From the NCBI RefSeq assembly GCF_001444425.1, contig NZ_CP013189.1, positions 1 through 64,000 on the forward strand: a DNA stretch of 64,000 bases. The letters are read 5' to 3'. Shown one piece after another: positions 1 through 11,795 of this stretch. The notes below the pieces were generated by a model. The model was not told the origin of the DNA. It saw nothing but the letters and a program-made list of their open reading frames with translations, and made no database searches. The number at the start of each line of letters is the position of its first letter. Within the stretch, counting starts at the first letter, position 1. The position numbers and the translations under genes were made by a program. Origin of the DNA: Pseudohongiella spirulinae (GTDB lineage Bacteria; Pseudomonadota; Gammaproteobacteria; Pseudomonadales; Pseudohongiellaceae).

Positions 1-192
1 TAAGCCTCTGTTTTTGTCATATATTTTGTTTTTATTAATCATAAGCAATTGAAAAGTATATTAATATTTAATAATAAATTATAGGTAAAAAGTTATCTTA
101 AGGTGTGGATAAGTATAAATCTGCGCTGTAGAATCATTGGCCATCGCTTGATCAAATTTATATCAATAACAGACTACAGGGCAGTGAAAGTC
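1..192. promoter_or_regulatory. dnaA upstream region, probable edge of oriC
   Basis: This is a very AT-rich leader before dnaA, richest at about 20-95, and could serve as a duplex-unwinding element. It holds one perfect DnaA box (listed separately). In Pseudomonas the origin lies in the gap between rpmH and dnaA, so most of oriC would be just before base 1 and outside the window. A cluster of boxes is not visible here, so calling it the origin edge is inference from position plus composition. Confidence 0.5.
104..112 (-). promoter_or_regulatory. DnaA box (perfect 9-mer)
   Basis: TGTGGATAA is the exact reverse complement of the consensus DnaA box TTATCCACA. It lies about 80 bases before the likely dnaA start, where DnaA could act on its own promoter and/or at the origin. 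It also overlaps a possible GTG codon at 103, which argues against that codon as the dnaA start. Confidence 0.75.
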
Positions 193-1689
193 GTGCTACA
201 GACAACCTGGCAGCAGTGCGTTGAGCACCTAAGGGATGAGCTTCCTTCTCAACAGTTTAATACATGGATCCGGCCTCTTCAGGCGGAATTCTATTCTCAT
301 CAACTGATTTTGTTTGCGCCTAACCGCTTTGTTCAGGATTGGGTCAGAGACAAGTTTCATAGCAGGATCATTGAGTTTGTCAAAACACAGACAGGCAATG
401 ATCAACTTACCGTTGATATTGAAGTGGGGGGTGGTAACAGCATCCAATCAGCAGCGTTGAGCCGGAGTCCGGAAACCGCTCGCAAGATGGAGATTCCGGA
501 TGCTGCGGAAAAAAACTCTGAGGAGTTGGGTCGTCTTGGAGGCGAGGTGCTGAAAGGTTTCAGCAAAGATCGTGCTAAGGAGTCGTCGCTATCGAAATCG
601 ACGCATGATCGACGTGGCAGTGCTACTGCTAAAAAGATGGATCTGATAATTGAGGGGAAGCTTCGACACAAGGGTTCACTGAACAGCGAAAATACCTTTG
701 ATAATTTTATCGAGGGTAAGTCTAATCAACTGGCGCGTGCGGCTGCCATGCAGGTTGCCGAAAATCCCGGTGGTGCCTATAACCCGCTTTTTATCTATGG
801 TGGTGTCGGTCTTGGTAAAACCCACCTTATGCACGCTATCGGGAATCATATGCTGGCGCATAAACCTGACGCCAGAGTGGTTTATCTGCATTCCGAAACT
901 TTCGTGGCAACAATGGTGACCGCGCTGCAACTTAACGCCATCAATGAGTTTAAGCGATATTATCGATCGGTGGATGCACTGTTGATTGATGATATTCAGT
1001 TTTTTGCAGGCAAAGAGCGTTCTCAGGAGGAGTTCTTTCATACCTTTAACGCTCTGCTTGAAGGTGGTCAGCAGATTATCCTGACCAGCGACAGATACCA
1101 TAAAGAAATCAATGGGTTGGAAGAGAGGCTCAAGTCTCGTTTTGGTTGGGGTCTGAGTGTTGCCGTAGAACCACCAGAATTGGAGACGCGGGCGGCCATC
1201 CTTATTAACAAGGCAGCACAGAGTAATGTCGATCTTCCGGGAGATGCGGCCATGTTTATTGCCCAGCGTCTTCGTTCTCATGTTCGAGAGCTGGAAGGCG
1301 CGTTGAAGAAAGTGATTATTCACGCTAATTTCGTGGGTAGACCGATTGATCTGGATCTGGTTAGAGAGGCATTACGGGATCTTTTTGCGTTGCACGATAA
1401 ATTGGTCTCTGTAGATAATATTCAGCGGACAGTGGCTGAGTACTATAAAATCAAGATGTCTGATATGTTGTCTAAAAGACGTAACCGCTCTGTTGCGCGG
1501 CCAAGGCAAATAGCGATGAGCCTGGCCAAGGAACTGACCAACCATAGTCTGCCGGAAATTGGTGACGCATTTGGTGGCCGTGACCATACAACGGTGTTGC
1601 ATGCGTGTAAGCAGGTCAAGAATCTGCGAGGCAGTTCGCAGGATCTTGCCGAGGACTACAATAATTTGCTGCGCGCCTTAGCGACATGA
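193..1689 (+). CDS. dnaA: Chromosomal replication initiator DnaA
   Basis: DnaA binds DnaA boxes at oriC, opens the duplex and loads the DnaB helicase. The protein is 498 aa from GTG 193. Domain I begins with [15 protein letters not shown], the usual start of gammaproteobacterial DnaA. Next come a low-complexity linker, the AAA+ domain with Walker [10 protein letters not shown] (residues 203-211) and Walker B LLIDDIQF, and a C-terminal helix-turn-helix with the signature [14 protein letters not shown] (from about residue 461). I chose GTG 193 because it places the N-terminus as in Pseudomonas. GTG 184 is also possible. The in-frame GTG at 103 would add 30 residues unlike the family and overlaps a DnaA box. 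dnaN follows after 45 bases. Confidence 0.96.
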   Translation: MLQTTWQQCVEHLRDELPSQQFNTWIRPLQAEFYSHQLILFAPNRFVQDWVRDKFHSRIIEFVKTQTGNDQLTVDIEVGGGNSIQSAALSRSPETARKMEIPDAAEKNSEELGRLGGEVLKGFSKDRAKESSLSKSTHDRRGSATAKKMDLIIEGKLRHKGSLNSENTFDNFIEGKSNQLARAAAMQVAENPGGAYNPLFIYGGVGLGKTHLMHAIGNHMLAHKPDARVVYLHSETFVATMVTALQLNAINEFKRYYRSVDALLIDDIQFFAGKERSQEEFFHTFNALLEGGQQIILTSDRYHKEINGLEERLKSRFGWGLSVAVEPPELETRAAILINKAAQSNVDLPGDAAMFIAQRLRSHVRELEGALKKVIIHANFVGRPIDLDLVREALRDLFALHDKLVSVDNIQRTVAEYYKIKMSDMLSKRRNRSVARPRQIAMSLAKELTNHSLPEIGDAFGGRDHTTVLHACKQVKNLRGSSQDLAEDYNNLLRALAT

Positions 1690-1734
1690 AAGCTAACAAT
1701 TAACTGAAATCTTTGACTTAACCGAGATTGGATT

Positions 1735-2841
1735 ATGCAATTTACAATAACCAGGGATGCGATTCTTAAGCCACTGCAGTTGGCGGCCGGTGTGGTCGAG
1801 CGACGACACACTTTGCCCGTGTTGGCTAACGTACTGCTCACATTAAAAAACGGTGTGCTTGAGATTACGGGTACAGATCTGGAAGTTGAGCTTATCGGGC
1901 GCGTCAGGGTAAACGATGGAAGCCGTGAGGGGGAAGTAACAGTACCCGGACGCAAGTTGTTGGATATCTGCAAGTCTTTGCCTGAAGAAGCGCAACTGGA
2001 TTTTCTCCTGGAAGAGAATAAATTCATCGTTAAGGCAGGTCGCAGCCGCTTTACGTTGGCTACCCTGCCGGCCTCTGATTTTCCAGTAACTGTGGATGAG
2101 CCTGGTACTTTTGAGGTTCACATTGAGCGTAGTCAGCTCAAGGCCCTGATTGATTCATGTGCCTTTGCCATGGCACAGCAGGATGTCCGTTATTATCTTA
2201 ACGGTATGTTGTTTGAGGTAGGGCCGTCCTGGTTCAGAGTTGTTGCAACAGATGGTCATCGTCTGGCTATGCATACGACAGGACTGGAGACTGGGGCGAC
2301 TGAGGTTCAGCAGTTGATTGTTCCCCGAAAGGGTGTCCTGGAGTTATCAAGGCTTCTGGCGGAACCTGGTGATGAAGATTTGGCGTTGCTGATTGGTTTG
2401 AGTCATATCCGGGCAAAACTAAAAGACTTTACCTTTACTTCCAAGTTGGTGGATGGGAAATTCCCGGATTATCAGCGGGTCCTACCTAAGGGCGGTGACA
2501 AAACAGTGCTGGGTGACAAGAGCACCTTACGGCAGGCATTCAATAGAGCGTCCATTCTGTCTAACGAAAAGTATCGCGGTGTGCACTTGCAGTTTAACGG
2601 TGAGGAACTGACCATTCTTGCGAACAACCCTGAGCAGGAAGAAGCCGAAGATATGGTTGCAGTAGAGTATGACGGCGATAGACTTGAGATAGGATTTAAC
2701 GTCAGTTATCTTCTGGATGTATTAAACGTATTGGACAGTGATAAAGTGAAATTTACACTTTCAGATTCAAATAGTAGCGCCCTAGTGGAAGCAGTTTCTC
2801 CGTCTGACGCTCTCTATGTTGTTATGCCCATGCGTCTGTAA
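1735..2841 (+). CDS. dnaN: DNA polymerase III beta sliding clamp
   Basis: This is the ring-shaped processivity clamp that tethers Pol III and many repair proteins to DNA. At 368 aa it matches the family (366 aa in E. coli). The N-terminus MQFTITRDAILKPLQ and the C-terminus ending VVMPMRL, the end of the strand forming the clamp-binding pocket, are both typical. It sits between dnaA and recF in the conserved order. The gap to recF is 19 bases, consistent with one dnaA-dnaN-recF transcript. Confidence 0.98.
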   Translation: MQFTITRDAILKPLQLAAGVVERRHTLPVLANVLLTLKNGVLEITGTDLEVELIGRVRVNDGSREGEVTVPGRKLLDICKSLPEEAQLDFLLEENKFIVKAGRSRFTLATLPASDFPVTVDEPGTFEVHIERSQLKALIDSCAFAMAQQDVRYYLNGMLFEVGPSWFRVVATDGHRLAMHTTGLETGATEVQQLIVPRKGVLELSRLLAEPGDEDLALLIGLSHIRAKLKDFTFTSKLVDGKFPDYQRVLPKGGDKTVLGDKSTLRQAFNRASILSNEKYRGVHLQFNGEELTILANNPEQEEAEDMVAVEYDGDRLEIGFNVSYLLDVLNVLDSDKVKFTLSDSNSSALVEAVSPSDALYVVMPMRL

Positions 2842-2860
2842 CGAATTTTACCAGGGCAGC

Positions 2861-3994
2861 ATGTCCATCCTGACGAGTTATTCAGTTGACTGCTTTCGTA
2901 ATTTGAAGGCAGTCGACTTTAAACCCTCTCCTGGCTTTAATCTGATCTGTGGTCCTAACGGCAGCGGTAAAACCAGCCTTCTCGAGAGCATTCATTATCT
3001 TAGTGTCGGCCGTTCTTTTCGTACACATAAAATATCTCCGTTGCTGCAAGTGGATCAGCAAAGCTTTCTGATTGTTGCAGGCATTGAGGGGAAAGAAGGT
3101 CGCATCGGCCTGAGCAAGAGCCGTCAAGGCTTACTTGATCTGAGAGTTTTTTCAGAGAGTCAAAAGAACTTTCAGACAGTCGCTGAACTTCTACCCCTTC
3201 AGTTAATTAATTCAGATAGCTTTTCATTACTAGAGGGTGGTGCCAAGCTCCGGCGACGTTTTCTTGATTGGATGATGTTCCACGTGGAACATTCTTTTAT
3301 TTCTCGATGGCGGGATTATCGAAGGGCTGTGAGTCAGAGGAACGCTGTTCTCAAATCAATGTCACGCGAAGGGTTCGGGGCTCTTAGTAGGGTTGAACAG
3401 GAAGGGCTGCTTCTAGTATGGGAGCATGAAATTGCGACTTTGGGTGAGCTCATTGACTCTGATAGACGGTTGCTGTTTGACTTGCTACTGCCCTATTTCC
3501 GGGAAATAGCCAAGGACTTTCTTCCGCACTATGAGCTGGGCTTTGAATTCAAGTCGGGTTGGGATAATTCAGAATCACTCGCCAATACACTTAGAGATGC
3601 AAGGCCGCGAGAGCTTCAATACGGCATGACGCTATATGGGCCGCATCGTGCAGACTTTCAAATTAGAAGTGATGGTGTGCTTGCAGCAGAGATATTGAGT
3701 CGAGGTCAGATCAAATTATTGGTATGTGCTCTCAAGTTGGCGGCAGGCCAATTGATTGATAGGCTGAGATTTGAGAAGACTGAGCAAGTTAATCGATGTA
3801 CCTATCTTATAGATGACCTTGCGTCAGAACTCGACCGAGAGAATCGGGCGAAAGTCATCGAAAGATTGGCGAAGTCAGGTGCCCAGTGCTTTTTCACAGC
3901 GATTGAAGCAGAAGATCTGCCCGAAGTGGCAGAAATAAGTCTCAAGACCTCAGGCAAGTTCCACGTGGAACATGGTAAAATACGCAGTGCGTGA
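2861..3994 (+). CDS. recF: DNA replication and repair protein RecF
   Basis: RecF is an SMC-like ATPase that works with RecO and RecR to load RecA at single-strand gaps. The protein is 377 aa from ATG 2861, which follows a CAGGG ribosome site; the in-frame codon at 2816 lies inside dnaN and adds non-family residues. Walker A GPNGSGKTSL is near residue 30. The ABC-type signature LSRGQIKLL and the Walker B segment YLIDDLASELD lie towards the C-terminus. The protein runs about 20 residues past E. coli RecF, ending in a tail that carries a second FHVEH. Both FHVEH copies (residues 140-144 and 367-371) are encoded by ParB-site sequences. Confidence 0.96.
   Translation: MSILTSYSVDCFRNLKAVDFKPSPGFNLICGPNGSGKTSLLESIHYLSVGRSFRTHKISPLLQVDQQSFLIVAGIEGKEGRIGLSKSRQGLLDLRVFSESQKNFQTVAELLPLQLINSDSFSLLEGGAKLRRRFLDWMMFHVEHSFISRWRDYRRAVSQRNAVLKSMSREGFGALSRVEQEGLLLVWEHEIATLGELIDSDRRLLFDLLLPYFREIAKDFLPHYELGFEFKSGWDNSESLANTLRDARPRELQYGMTLYGPHRADFQIRSDGVLAAEILSRGQIKLLVCALKLAAGQLIDRLRFEKTEQVNRCTYLIDDLASELDRENRAKVIERLAKSGAQCFFTAIEAEDLPEVAEISLKTSGKFHVEHGKIRSA
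3276..3291. promoter_or_regulatory. parS site 1 (ParB binding site) inside recF
   Basis: TGTTCCACGTGGAACA is a perfect 16-base palindrome and matches the Pseudomonas parS consensus exactly. ParB bound at parS organises the origin region and drives chromosome segregation with ParA. It lies about 3.1 kb from the dnaA start, within recF codons for FHVEH. Pseudomonas has its parS cluster within roughly 15 kb of oriC, so the position fits. Confidence 0.88.
3957..3972. promoter_or_regulatory. parS site 2 (near-perfect) at the 3' end of recF
   Basis: AGTTCCACGTGGAACA keeps a perfect 14-base inner palindrome and differs from parS consensus only at the first base (A for T). It is 681 bases from site 1 and encodes a second FHVEH, in the same recF reading frame, in the extended RecF tail. 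Confidence 0.82.
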
Positions 3995-6436
<2,442 letters not shown>

Positions 6437-6442
6437 AAGTAG

Positions 6443-7159
6443 TCAGGACAGTCCCAGGCTGTCCTTATGGTTCGCCACCCATTGATCAAAGTCGGCGGCA
6501 AGTTCCTTTGAAGACTTGCCCTCGACTGTCAGCGGCTTGCCGACCACAACGTCAATGACTCCGGGATTCTTGATAATTGTGCCTGGCGGCCAACATCTTC
6601 CTGCATTGTGAAGTACCGGAATAGCCATGGTTTCGGTCGCCACAGCCAGTTGTGCACCACCTCGGGAAAATTTTCCCAAACGGCCGGCTGTCCCACGAGT
6701 GCCTTCAGGAAAAACCAATACTGAGATTCCATCCTTTATTCTTGCGCTCCCCTGGGTCAGTAAGGACTTGCCAGCCTCTCTTGGTTTACTTCGGTCGATT
6801 GCGATTGGTTGCTGTAATTTCAGCGCCCAGCCCCAGAACGGAATATCCAGCAATTCTTTTTTGAGGATCGGACAAACCGGGGTAAACAACTGATACAGAA
6901 AAATAGTTTCCCAGGTACTTTGATGATTGCTCAGGACAACCACGGGCGTGGCAGGGATATTCTCCAGTCCCTGTATGCGATAACTGATACCACAGGTGAT
7001 GCGCAACCAGCCTAGCACCAGTCGACACCACAGCGCGTACAGATAGAAACGACGTTTTGCTGGCAGTAGCCAGAACAACAGGAATATCAGAGTGGAGACG
7101 ATGAAGGTTAGCGCTGCATAACCAACAAAAAACAACCATGAACGTATTTTCATCAACAT
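6443..7159 (-). CDS. plsC: 1-acyl-sn-glycerol-3-phosphate acyltransferase (PlsC family)
   Basis: This enzyme makes phosphatidic acid by acylating lysophosphatidic acid at the inner membrane. The 238-aa protein starts with an N-terminal membrane helix (about residues 8-30). Acyltransferase motif I reads NHQSTWE, so the usual HX4D is HX4E, a variant also seen in other members of the family. Motif III is FPEGTRG. The start is ATG 7159, with GGGAG 10 bases upstream; ATG 7153 would give a one-base overlap with the gmhB stop. It is the last gene of the glyQ-glyS-gmhB-plsC set, the order found in Pseudomonas, where the homologue is called LptA/PlsC. Confidence 0.9.
   Translation of the reverse strand: MLMKIRSWLFFVGYAALTFIVSTLIFLLFWLLPAKRRFYLYALWCRLVLGWLRITCGISYRIQGLENIPATPVVVLSNHQSTWETIFLYQLFTPVCPILKKELLDIPFWGWALKLQQPIAIDRSKPREAGKSLLTQGSARIKDGISVLVFPEGTRGTAGRLGKFSRGGAQLAVATETMAIPVLHNAGRCWPPGTIIKNPGVIDVVVGKPLTVEGKSSKELAADFDQWVANHKDSLGLS
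6445..6465. terminator. Possible hairpin between gyrB and plsC ends
   Basis: AGGACAG and CTGTCCT form a 7-bp stem around a 7-base loop at the convergent junction. The hairpin lies in the last plsC codons and no strong T-run follows on either strand, so it is at best a weak terminator. Confidence 0.35.
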
Positions 7160-7746
7160 CTTGGAAACAGCTCCCTGTCCACCTGAGTGGCAAGAATGAC
7201 ATCTACAAATTCGCTCAAGTTCCGGTAAATCGCGCAGTTGGAAAACGCTGAGGGCAAACCTTCCGATATGGTACGTTCCCCTTTGCCGCTCCGAACCAGG
7301 ATTGGTGTACAGCCGGCTGCGATTGCGGCCTGTAAGTCGCGCAGACTATCACCTACCATCGGTACGCCAGATAATTCAAGTCCATACTCGGCACTAATCT
7401 GATCAAGCAGCCCGGGTTCGGGTTTGCGACATACGCAACCGGATTCAGGTCCGTGGGGGCAATAAAAAAAGCCAGAAATCAGACCTCCCTGCTCCTCCAC
7501 CAGGTCGGAAAGATATTGATGAATGCAGGCCAGGGCGAATTCATTTAACAGGCCTCTGGCGATTCCGGATTGATTGGTGGCAACCACGACAGTAAAGCCA
7601 GCCTGGCTCAGGCGTGCTATAGCTTCAATGCTGCCAGGAATGGGCGTGCACTCATCCACTGACTTGATAAAGGCGTCCGAGTCCTCGTTAATCACCCCGT
7701 CGCGATCAAGGATAATCAGCCTGCTTTGTTGTGATGCCATAAGCAT
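7153..7746 (-). CDS. gmhB: D-glycero-beta-D-manno-heptose 1,7-bisphosphate 7-phosphatase
   Basis: GmhB removes the 7-phosphate in ADP-heptose synthesis for the LPS inner core. It is 197 aa of the HAD superfamily. Motif I ILDRDGVINED carries the catalytic aspartates near the N-terminus. Motif II is VATNQSG, the zinc-binding loop has CPHGPESGCVCRKP, and motif IV is MVGDSLRDLQAA. ATG 7746 overlaps the glyS stop by one base (TAATG), which suggests translational coupling; ATG 7740 is the alternative. Its 3' end overlaps plsC by 7 bases. Confidence 0.94.
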   Translation of the reverse strand: MLMASQQSRLIILDRDGVINEDSDAFIKSVDECTPIPGSIEAIARLSQAGFTVVVATNQSGIARGLLNEFALACIHQYLSDLVEEQGGLISGFFYCPHGPESGCVCRKPEPGLLDQISAEYGLELSGVPMVGDSLRDLQAAIAAGCTPILVRSGKGERTISEGLPSAFSNCAIYRNLSEFVDVILATQVDRELFPRC

Positions 7747-9827
7747 TAGCTTCTGTGCAGGCAGGATACATCCGCAACCTGTAGGAAGATGTTGCGCAGC
7801 TCAGATAACAGAGTCAATCTGTTCGCACGAACTTGCTGATCATCTGCCATTACCAGCACCTGATCAAAGAATGCATCAACGTGATCACGAATGGCTGCCA
7901 GCTTCTCAAGCCCGCTGGTGTATTCGCGCTGTTCAAACAGGGGCTGAACCAGCGCCAGGGTGTCGACCAATGCATCAGCGAGTTTGATTTCTGCATCTTC
8001 CGCGAGCAATGACGGGTCTATTGTGGCAGGCAGTGTGCCATCGAACTTCTGCAGAATATTGGAAACGCGTTTATTCGCGGCCGCCAGTGCACCACTCTCG
8101 GGCAGTTGTGCGAAGCGATTGACGGCGTGGACACGCAAGGCAAAATCCAGCGGCTTGACGGGTTTCAGTTCCATAACGGACTGGAAGACTTCCGCAGAAA
8201 CGCCTTCGCCCAGATACCATGCCCTGAAGCGCTCCAACATAAAATCGAATACCTGTTGCGCTGTTTCCTGCGGAACAGACACACCCTGCTTCAGGTAGCT
8301 ATCCAGGGAGTCATGAATCGCCTTTGACAGGTCCAGGTCCAGCGATTTTTCAACCAGCGTGCGCAGTACACCCAATGCCGCGCGACGCAAGGCAAAGGGG
8401 TCTTTTGAGCCGGTCGGTGGCTGGCCGATGGCAAACAAACCGCAAATGGTATCCAGTTTCTCGGCGATCGCCAGCACGGCGCCGGTCAGAGTATCAGCAA
8501 CAGCATCCCCGGCGTAGCGCGGCAGGTATTGCTCATTGATTGCCTGTGCGACCTCAGCAGATTCGCCATCGTGCAGAGCATAGTAATAACCCATAATACC
8601 CTGCAGCTCCGGGAACTCGCCAACCATCTGCGTAACCAGGTCGCATTTGCCAAGCAACGCTGCTCTCTCGCAGGGAGCCGGGTCAAGATTGAGCGCATCT
8701 GCGATTTGAAGCGCAAGCAGCGCCACACGCCGACTTTTTTGCTCGACAGTGCCCAGTTGCTGCTGAAAGACGATATTGCCCAATTGCTGCAGGCGATTAC
8801 CCAGAGGTTCTTTGCGATCCGTCTCATAGAAAAACGCTGCATCCGCAAGACGAGGCCGGATCACCCGTTCGTTACCCGCCACCACCTGGTCGGGATCATT
8901 ACTTTCAAGGTTGGCGACGGCGACAAAAAATGGCATTAACTGACCTTTGTCGTCCTCGACGTAGAACGTTTTTTGATGGTTTTTCATGGAAGAAACCAGA
9001 GCCTCGGCGGGCACTGACAAAAAATGCTCATCGAAACGCCCGGTCAAGGCCACTGGCCATTCGACCATGCTGGTAACCTCGTCCAGCAGATCAGTATCTA
9101 TTTTCACCTGGGCACCAAGCTTTTCACCCTTCGCCAATACCTGAGCCTGGACCTGGTCTTTGCGCTGCTCGTAGTCGGCGATTACGAAGCCTGGATTGAG
9201 CAATTGCTGCTCATAGCTCTTTGGTGACAGAAGCTCGATAGGTTCCTGGCAATGAAAGCGATGCCCCCGGGTAAGTCGGGCACTGCGCACACCAAACAGT
9301 TCCGTGTCGATTAGCTCATCACCAAACAACATGACCAGCCAGTAAACAGGTCGAACAAACTCATCGCGGGTACTTCCCCAGCGCATCTTGCGGGGGATGG
9401 GCAATTTGGCCAGCGACAGTTGCACAATGCCGGGCAGAAGCGTGCTTGTAGCCGCGCCGGCCTGCACAGCTCGATAGACCAATTTGAGGGTTCCGTCTTT
9501 TTCTTCCTGGCCAAGCTCCGACACCTCAACGCCACAGCCGCGCGCGAATCCGGCTGCGGCCGGGGTTGGCTTGCCGTTTTCGTCGAAGGCGGCTTTGACC
9601 GCCGGCCCGAATTTTTCCTGTTGCACGTCATCCTGGCGTACGGCCAGGTTCTCGACCCGGACAGCCAGACGTCGCGGACTTGCGAAGGGAACAATCGACT
9701 CGTAGGTCAGTCCAGCGGCTTCCAGGCCTGCCCTGACCCCGTTAGTGAATGCTTCAGACAGTCCACGAAGAGACTTGGGTGGTAGTTCGGCACACCCTAC
9801 TTCTACTAAAAAATCTTTACTTGTCAT
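7746..9827 (-). CDS. glyS: Glycine--tRNA ligase beta subunit
   Basis: This is the beta chain of the bacterial alpha2beta2 glycyl-tRNA synthetase, with the HD-type and anticodon-binding regions that recognise tRNA-Gly. It is 693 aa (E. coli 689). The start MTSKDFLVEVGCAELPPKSL is typical, and internal landmarks include SPRRLAVRVENL, MRWGSTRDEFVRPVYW and FALRRAALGVLR. It follows glyQ by 30 bases, and both subunits are needed for activity. The ribosome site in front of ATG 9827 is weak. Confidence 0.98.
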   Translation of the reverse strand: MTSKDFLVEVGCAELPPKSLRGLSEAFTNGVRAGLEAAGLTYESIVPFASPRRLAVRVENLAVRQDDVQQEKFGPAVKAAFDENGKPTPAAAGFARGCGVEVSELGQEEKDGTLKLVYRAVQAGAATSTLLPGIVQLSLAKLPIPRKMRWGSTRDEFVRPVYWLVMLFGDELIDTELFGVRSARLTRGHRFHCQEPIELLSPKSYEQQLLNPGFVIADYEQRKDQVQAQVLAKGEKLGAQVKIDTDLLDEVTSMVEWPVALTGRFDEHFLSVPAEALVSSMKNHQKTFYVEDDKGQLMPFFVAVANLESNDPDQVVAGNERVIRPRLADAAFFYETDRKEPLGNRLQQLGNIVFQQQLGTVEQKSRRVALLALQIADALNLDPAPCERAALLGKCDLVTQMVGEFPELQGIMGYYYALHDGESAEVAQAINEQYLPRYAGDAVADTLTGAVLAIAEKLDTICGLFAIGQPPTGSKDPFALRRAALGVLRTLVEKSLDLDLSKAIHDSLDSYLKQGVSVPQETAQQVFDFMLERFRAWYLGEGVSAEVFQSVMELKPVKPLDFALRVHAVNRFAQLPESGALAAANKRVSNILQKFDGTLPATIDPSLLAEDAEIKLADALVDTLALVQPLFEQREYTSGLEKLAAIRDHVDAFFDQVLVMADDQQVRANRLTLLSELRNIFLQVADVSCLHRS

Positions 9828-9857
9828 GGTGATAACTAATTCTGCCCGGAAAATTAT

Positions 9858-10775
9858 TTATGCATTGAGAGCCGCTTCACGCAGCTCTTCGGGTGCCAGC
9901 GGAAAGCCCAACTGGCGGCGACTTTCAAAGTAACTCTCAGCAACCTGGCGGGACAGGGTTCGTACCCGCAAAATAAAACGCTGCCGCTCAGTAACAGAAA
10001 TTGCCTGACGAGCATCTAACAGGTTGAAGTAATGAGAAGCCTTCAGCACCTGCTCATAGGCAGGCAGTGGCAGACCTTTTTCGATCAGGGCCGAACATGC
10101 AGCCTCGCACTCATCAAAATTACGGAACAGAGACTCTACATTGGCATGTTCAAAGTTGTAGGCGGACATTTCCACCTCGTTCTGGTGAAAGACATCGCCA
10201 TAGGTCACGACACCGTCCGGGCCTTCAGTCCAGACCAGATCATACAGGCTGTCCACGCCCTGCAAATACATAGCGATCCGCTCCAGACCATAGGTGATCT
10301 CTCCACTGACCGGAAAGCATTCCAGTCCGCCAACCTGCTGGAAGTAGGTGAACTGTGTCACCTCCATGCCATTCAGCCAGACTTCCCAGCCCAGTCCCCA
10401 GGCGCCCAGTGTGGGCGACTCCCAGTTATCTTCGACAAAACGGATATCGTGAATATTGGGATCAATGCCCAGGTGTTTAAGAGAGGCAATATACAGATCC
10501 TGGATATCCGGCGGCGATGGTTTCAAAATCACCTGAAATTGATAATAGTGCTGCAACCGATTTGGGTTTTCGCCGTAACGCCCGTCAGTTGGTCGCCGCG
10601 AAGGCTGCACGTAGGCGGTTCGCCAGCTCTCTGGCCCGATGGCGCGCAAAAAAGTGGCTGGATGAAACGTACCGGCCCCCACTTCCAGATCCAGAGGCTG
10701 TAAAACAACACAACCCTGCCTGGCCCAGAATTCCTGAAGCGCCAGAATCAATCCTTGGAAGGTTTTTACGGACAC
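9858..10775 (-). CDS. glyQ: Glycine--tRNA ligase alpha subunit
   Basis: This is the catalytic chain that activates glycine with ATP. It is 305 aa (E. coli 303). It opens with [18 protein letters not shown] and contains the highly conserved [19 protein letters not shown] and [16 protein letters not shown]. The start is GTG 10775, preceded by a strong GGGGTGAG site. It is the first gene of the reverse glyQ-glyS-gmhB-plsC operon. The 105-base gap to the divergent acyltransferase gene must hold promoters for both. Confidence 0.98.
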   Translation of the reverse strand: MSVKTFQGLILALQEFWARQGCVVLQPLDLEVGAGTFHPATFLRAIGPESWRTAYVQPSRRPTDGRYGENPNRLQHYYQFQVILKPSPPDIQDLYIASLKHLGIDPNIHDIRFVEDNWESPTLGAWGLGWEVWLNGMEVTQFTYFQQVGGLECFPVSGEITYGLERIAMYLQGVDSLYDLVWTEGPDGVVTYGDVFHQNEVEMSAYNFEHANVESLFRNFDECEAACSALIEKGLPLPAYEQVLKASHYFNLLDARQAISVTERQRFILRVRTLSRQVAESYFESRRQLGFPLAPEELREAALNA

Positions 10776-10880
10776 AACTCACCCCAATCTCAATCGGTTG
10801 AAAAGGCGCAATTATGCTGGATTAGGCAGTTAATATCCACTGCGCTAAAATGAGCAACCTCAACTGAAGCCCGGACCGGA

Positions 10881-11780
10881 GTGAGTAACATCGATACCCT
10901 GAAGACAACCATCATCAAGGCTTTTCTGAAACTGCTGGCTTTTTTGCCGCTGCGCTTGTTGCACCTGTTGGGAGCCCTGGCAGGTACGCTGATCTATCTA
11001 CTGCCGACGGAGACACGTCGGGTTACACTGATCAATCTGCGTAGAGCCATGCCAGAAGTGTCTGAACAGGAGCGACGTCGGCTGGCCCGACGCAGCATCT
11101 GTGAAACCATAAAAACCGGCCTGGAACTGGGTCATATGTGGTACGGCAAACTGGATCGGATTATGGCGCTGGTCACAAAAGTGGATGGCATGGAGCATGT
11201 CACGCAGGCACAGCAAAGCGGCAAGGGCATCATTTATGCGGCGCCTCACCTGGGAAGCTGGGAGCTATTGGGTATCTATGTGTCCACCCTGGCACCCCTC
11301 ACTACCTTATATAAACCGCCAAAAATCAAAGGACTCAATTCGCTGATTGCCAATTCGCGGGCCAAGGCAGGTGCTGAACTGGTTGCAACGGATCGACATG
11401 GCGTGGTGCGGCTGAATAAAACCCTGATGCAGGGCGGCGCAGCCGGCATCCTGCCGGACCAGCAACCCAAATCGGAAGGTGGCGTATTTGCACCATTTTT
11501 CAGCATTCCGGCTTACACCATGACGCTGTTGCCAAAACTGGCCGCAAAAACCGGCGCAATTGTTATTTTCGCTTACGCTGAACGACTTCCGGCTGGTCGT
11601 GGCTACCGGATAGTATTTGAACCGGCTGACCCCGAAATCAATAGCAAAAATGTCGAACTGGCGGCTGCCGCGATGAACAGGTCTGTGGAGAAATGTGTGC
11701 GCTCCCTGCCGAGCCAGTATCAATGGGAATACAAACGCTTCCGAAAGCGGCCCGAAGAGGAATCTGAACGATTCTATTGA
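10881..11780 (+). CDS. Lipid A biosynthesis acyltransferase (LpxL/HtrB family)
   Basis: Members of this inner-membrane family add a secondary acyl chain to Kdo2-lipid A. The protein is 299 aa with an N-terminal membrane segment (about residues 12-36). The catalytic HX4E motif reads HLGSWE, followed by the conserved LPDQQPKSEGGVFAPFF. The homologous gene stands at the same place near the Pseudomonas origin. Which acyl position it uses (LpxL- or LpxM-like) cannot be told from sequence alone. The GTG start at 10881 overlaps its own GGAG, so the N-terminus is uncertain. It converges on trkH with a 15-base gap. Confidence 0.88.
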   Translation: MSNIDTLKTTIIKAFLKLLAFLPLRLLHLLGALAGTLIYLLPTETRRVTLINLRRAMPEVSEQERRRLARRSICETIKTGLELGHMWYGKLDRIMALVTKVDGMEHVTQAQQSGKGIIYAAPHLGSWELLGIYVSTLAPLTTLYKPPKIKGLNSLIANSRAKAGAELVATDRHGVVRLNKTLMQGGAAGILPDQQPKSEGGVFAPFFSIPAYTMTLLPKLAAKTGAIVIFAYAERLPAGRGYRIVFEPADPEINSKNVELAAAAMNRSVEKCVRSLPSQYQWEYKRFRKRPEEESERFY

Positions 11781-11795
11781 GTGGGTATGGTCCGC

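Noticed and set aside
103-192. In-frame GTG at 103 as dnaA start
   Set aside because: It overlaps a perfect DnaA box and adds 30 residues with no family similarity; GTG 193 gives the normal N-terminus.
676-1323. 215-codon open frame antisense to dnaA
   Set aside because: It is fully inside dnaA, has no recognisable domain and no own regulatory context; it is a by-product of dnaA codon use.
10032-10703. 223-codon open frame antisense to glyQ
   Set aside because: It is contained in glyQ and has no ribosome site or family features.
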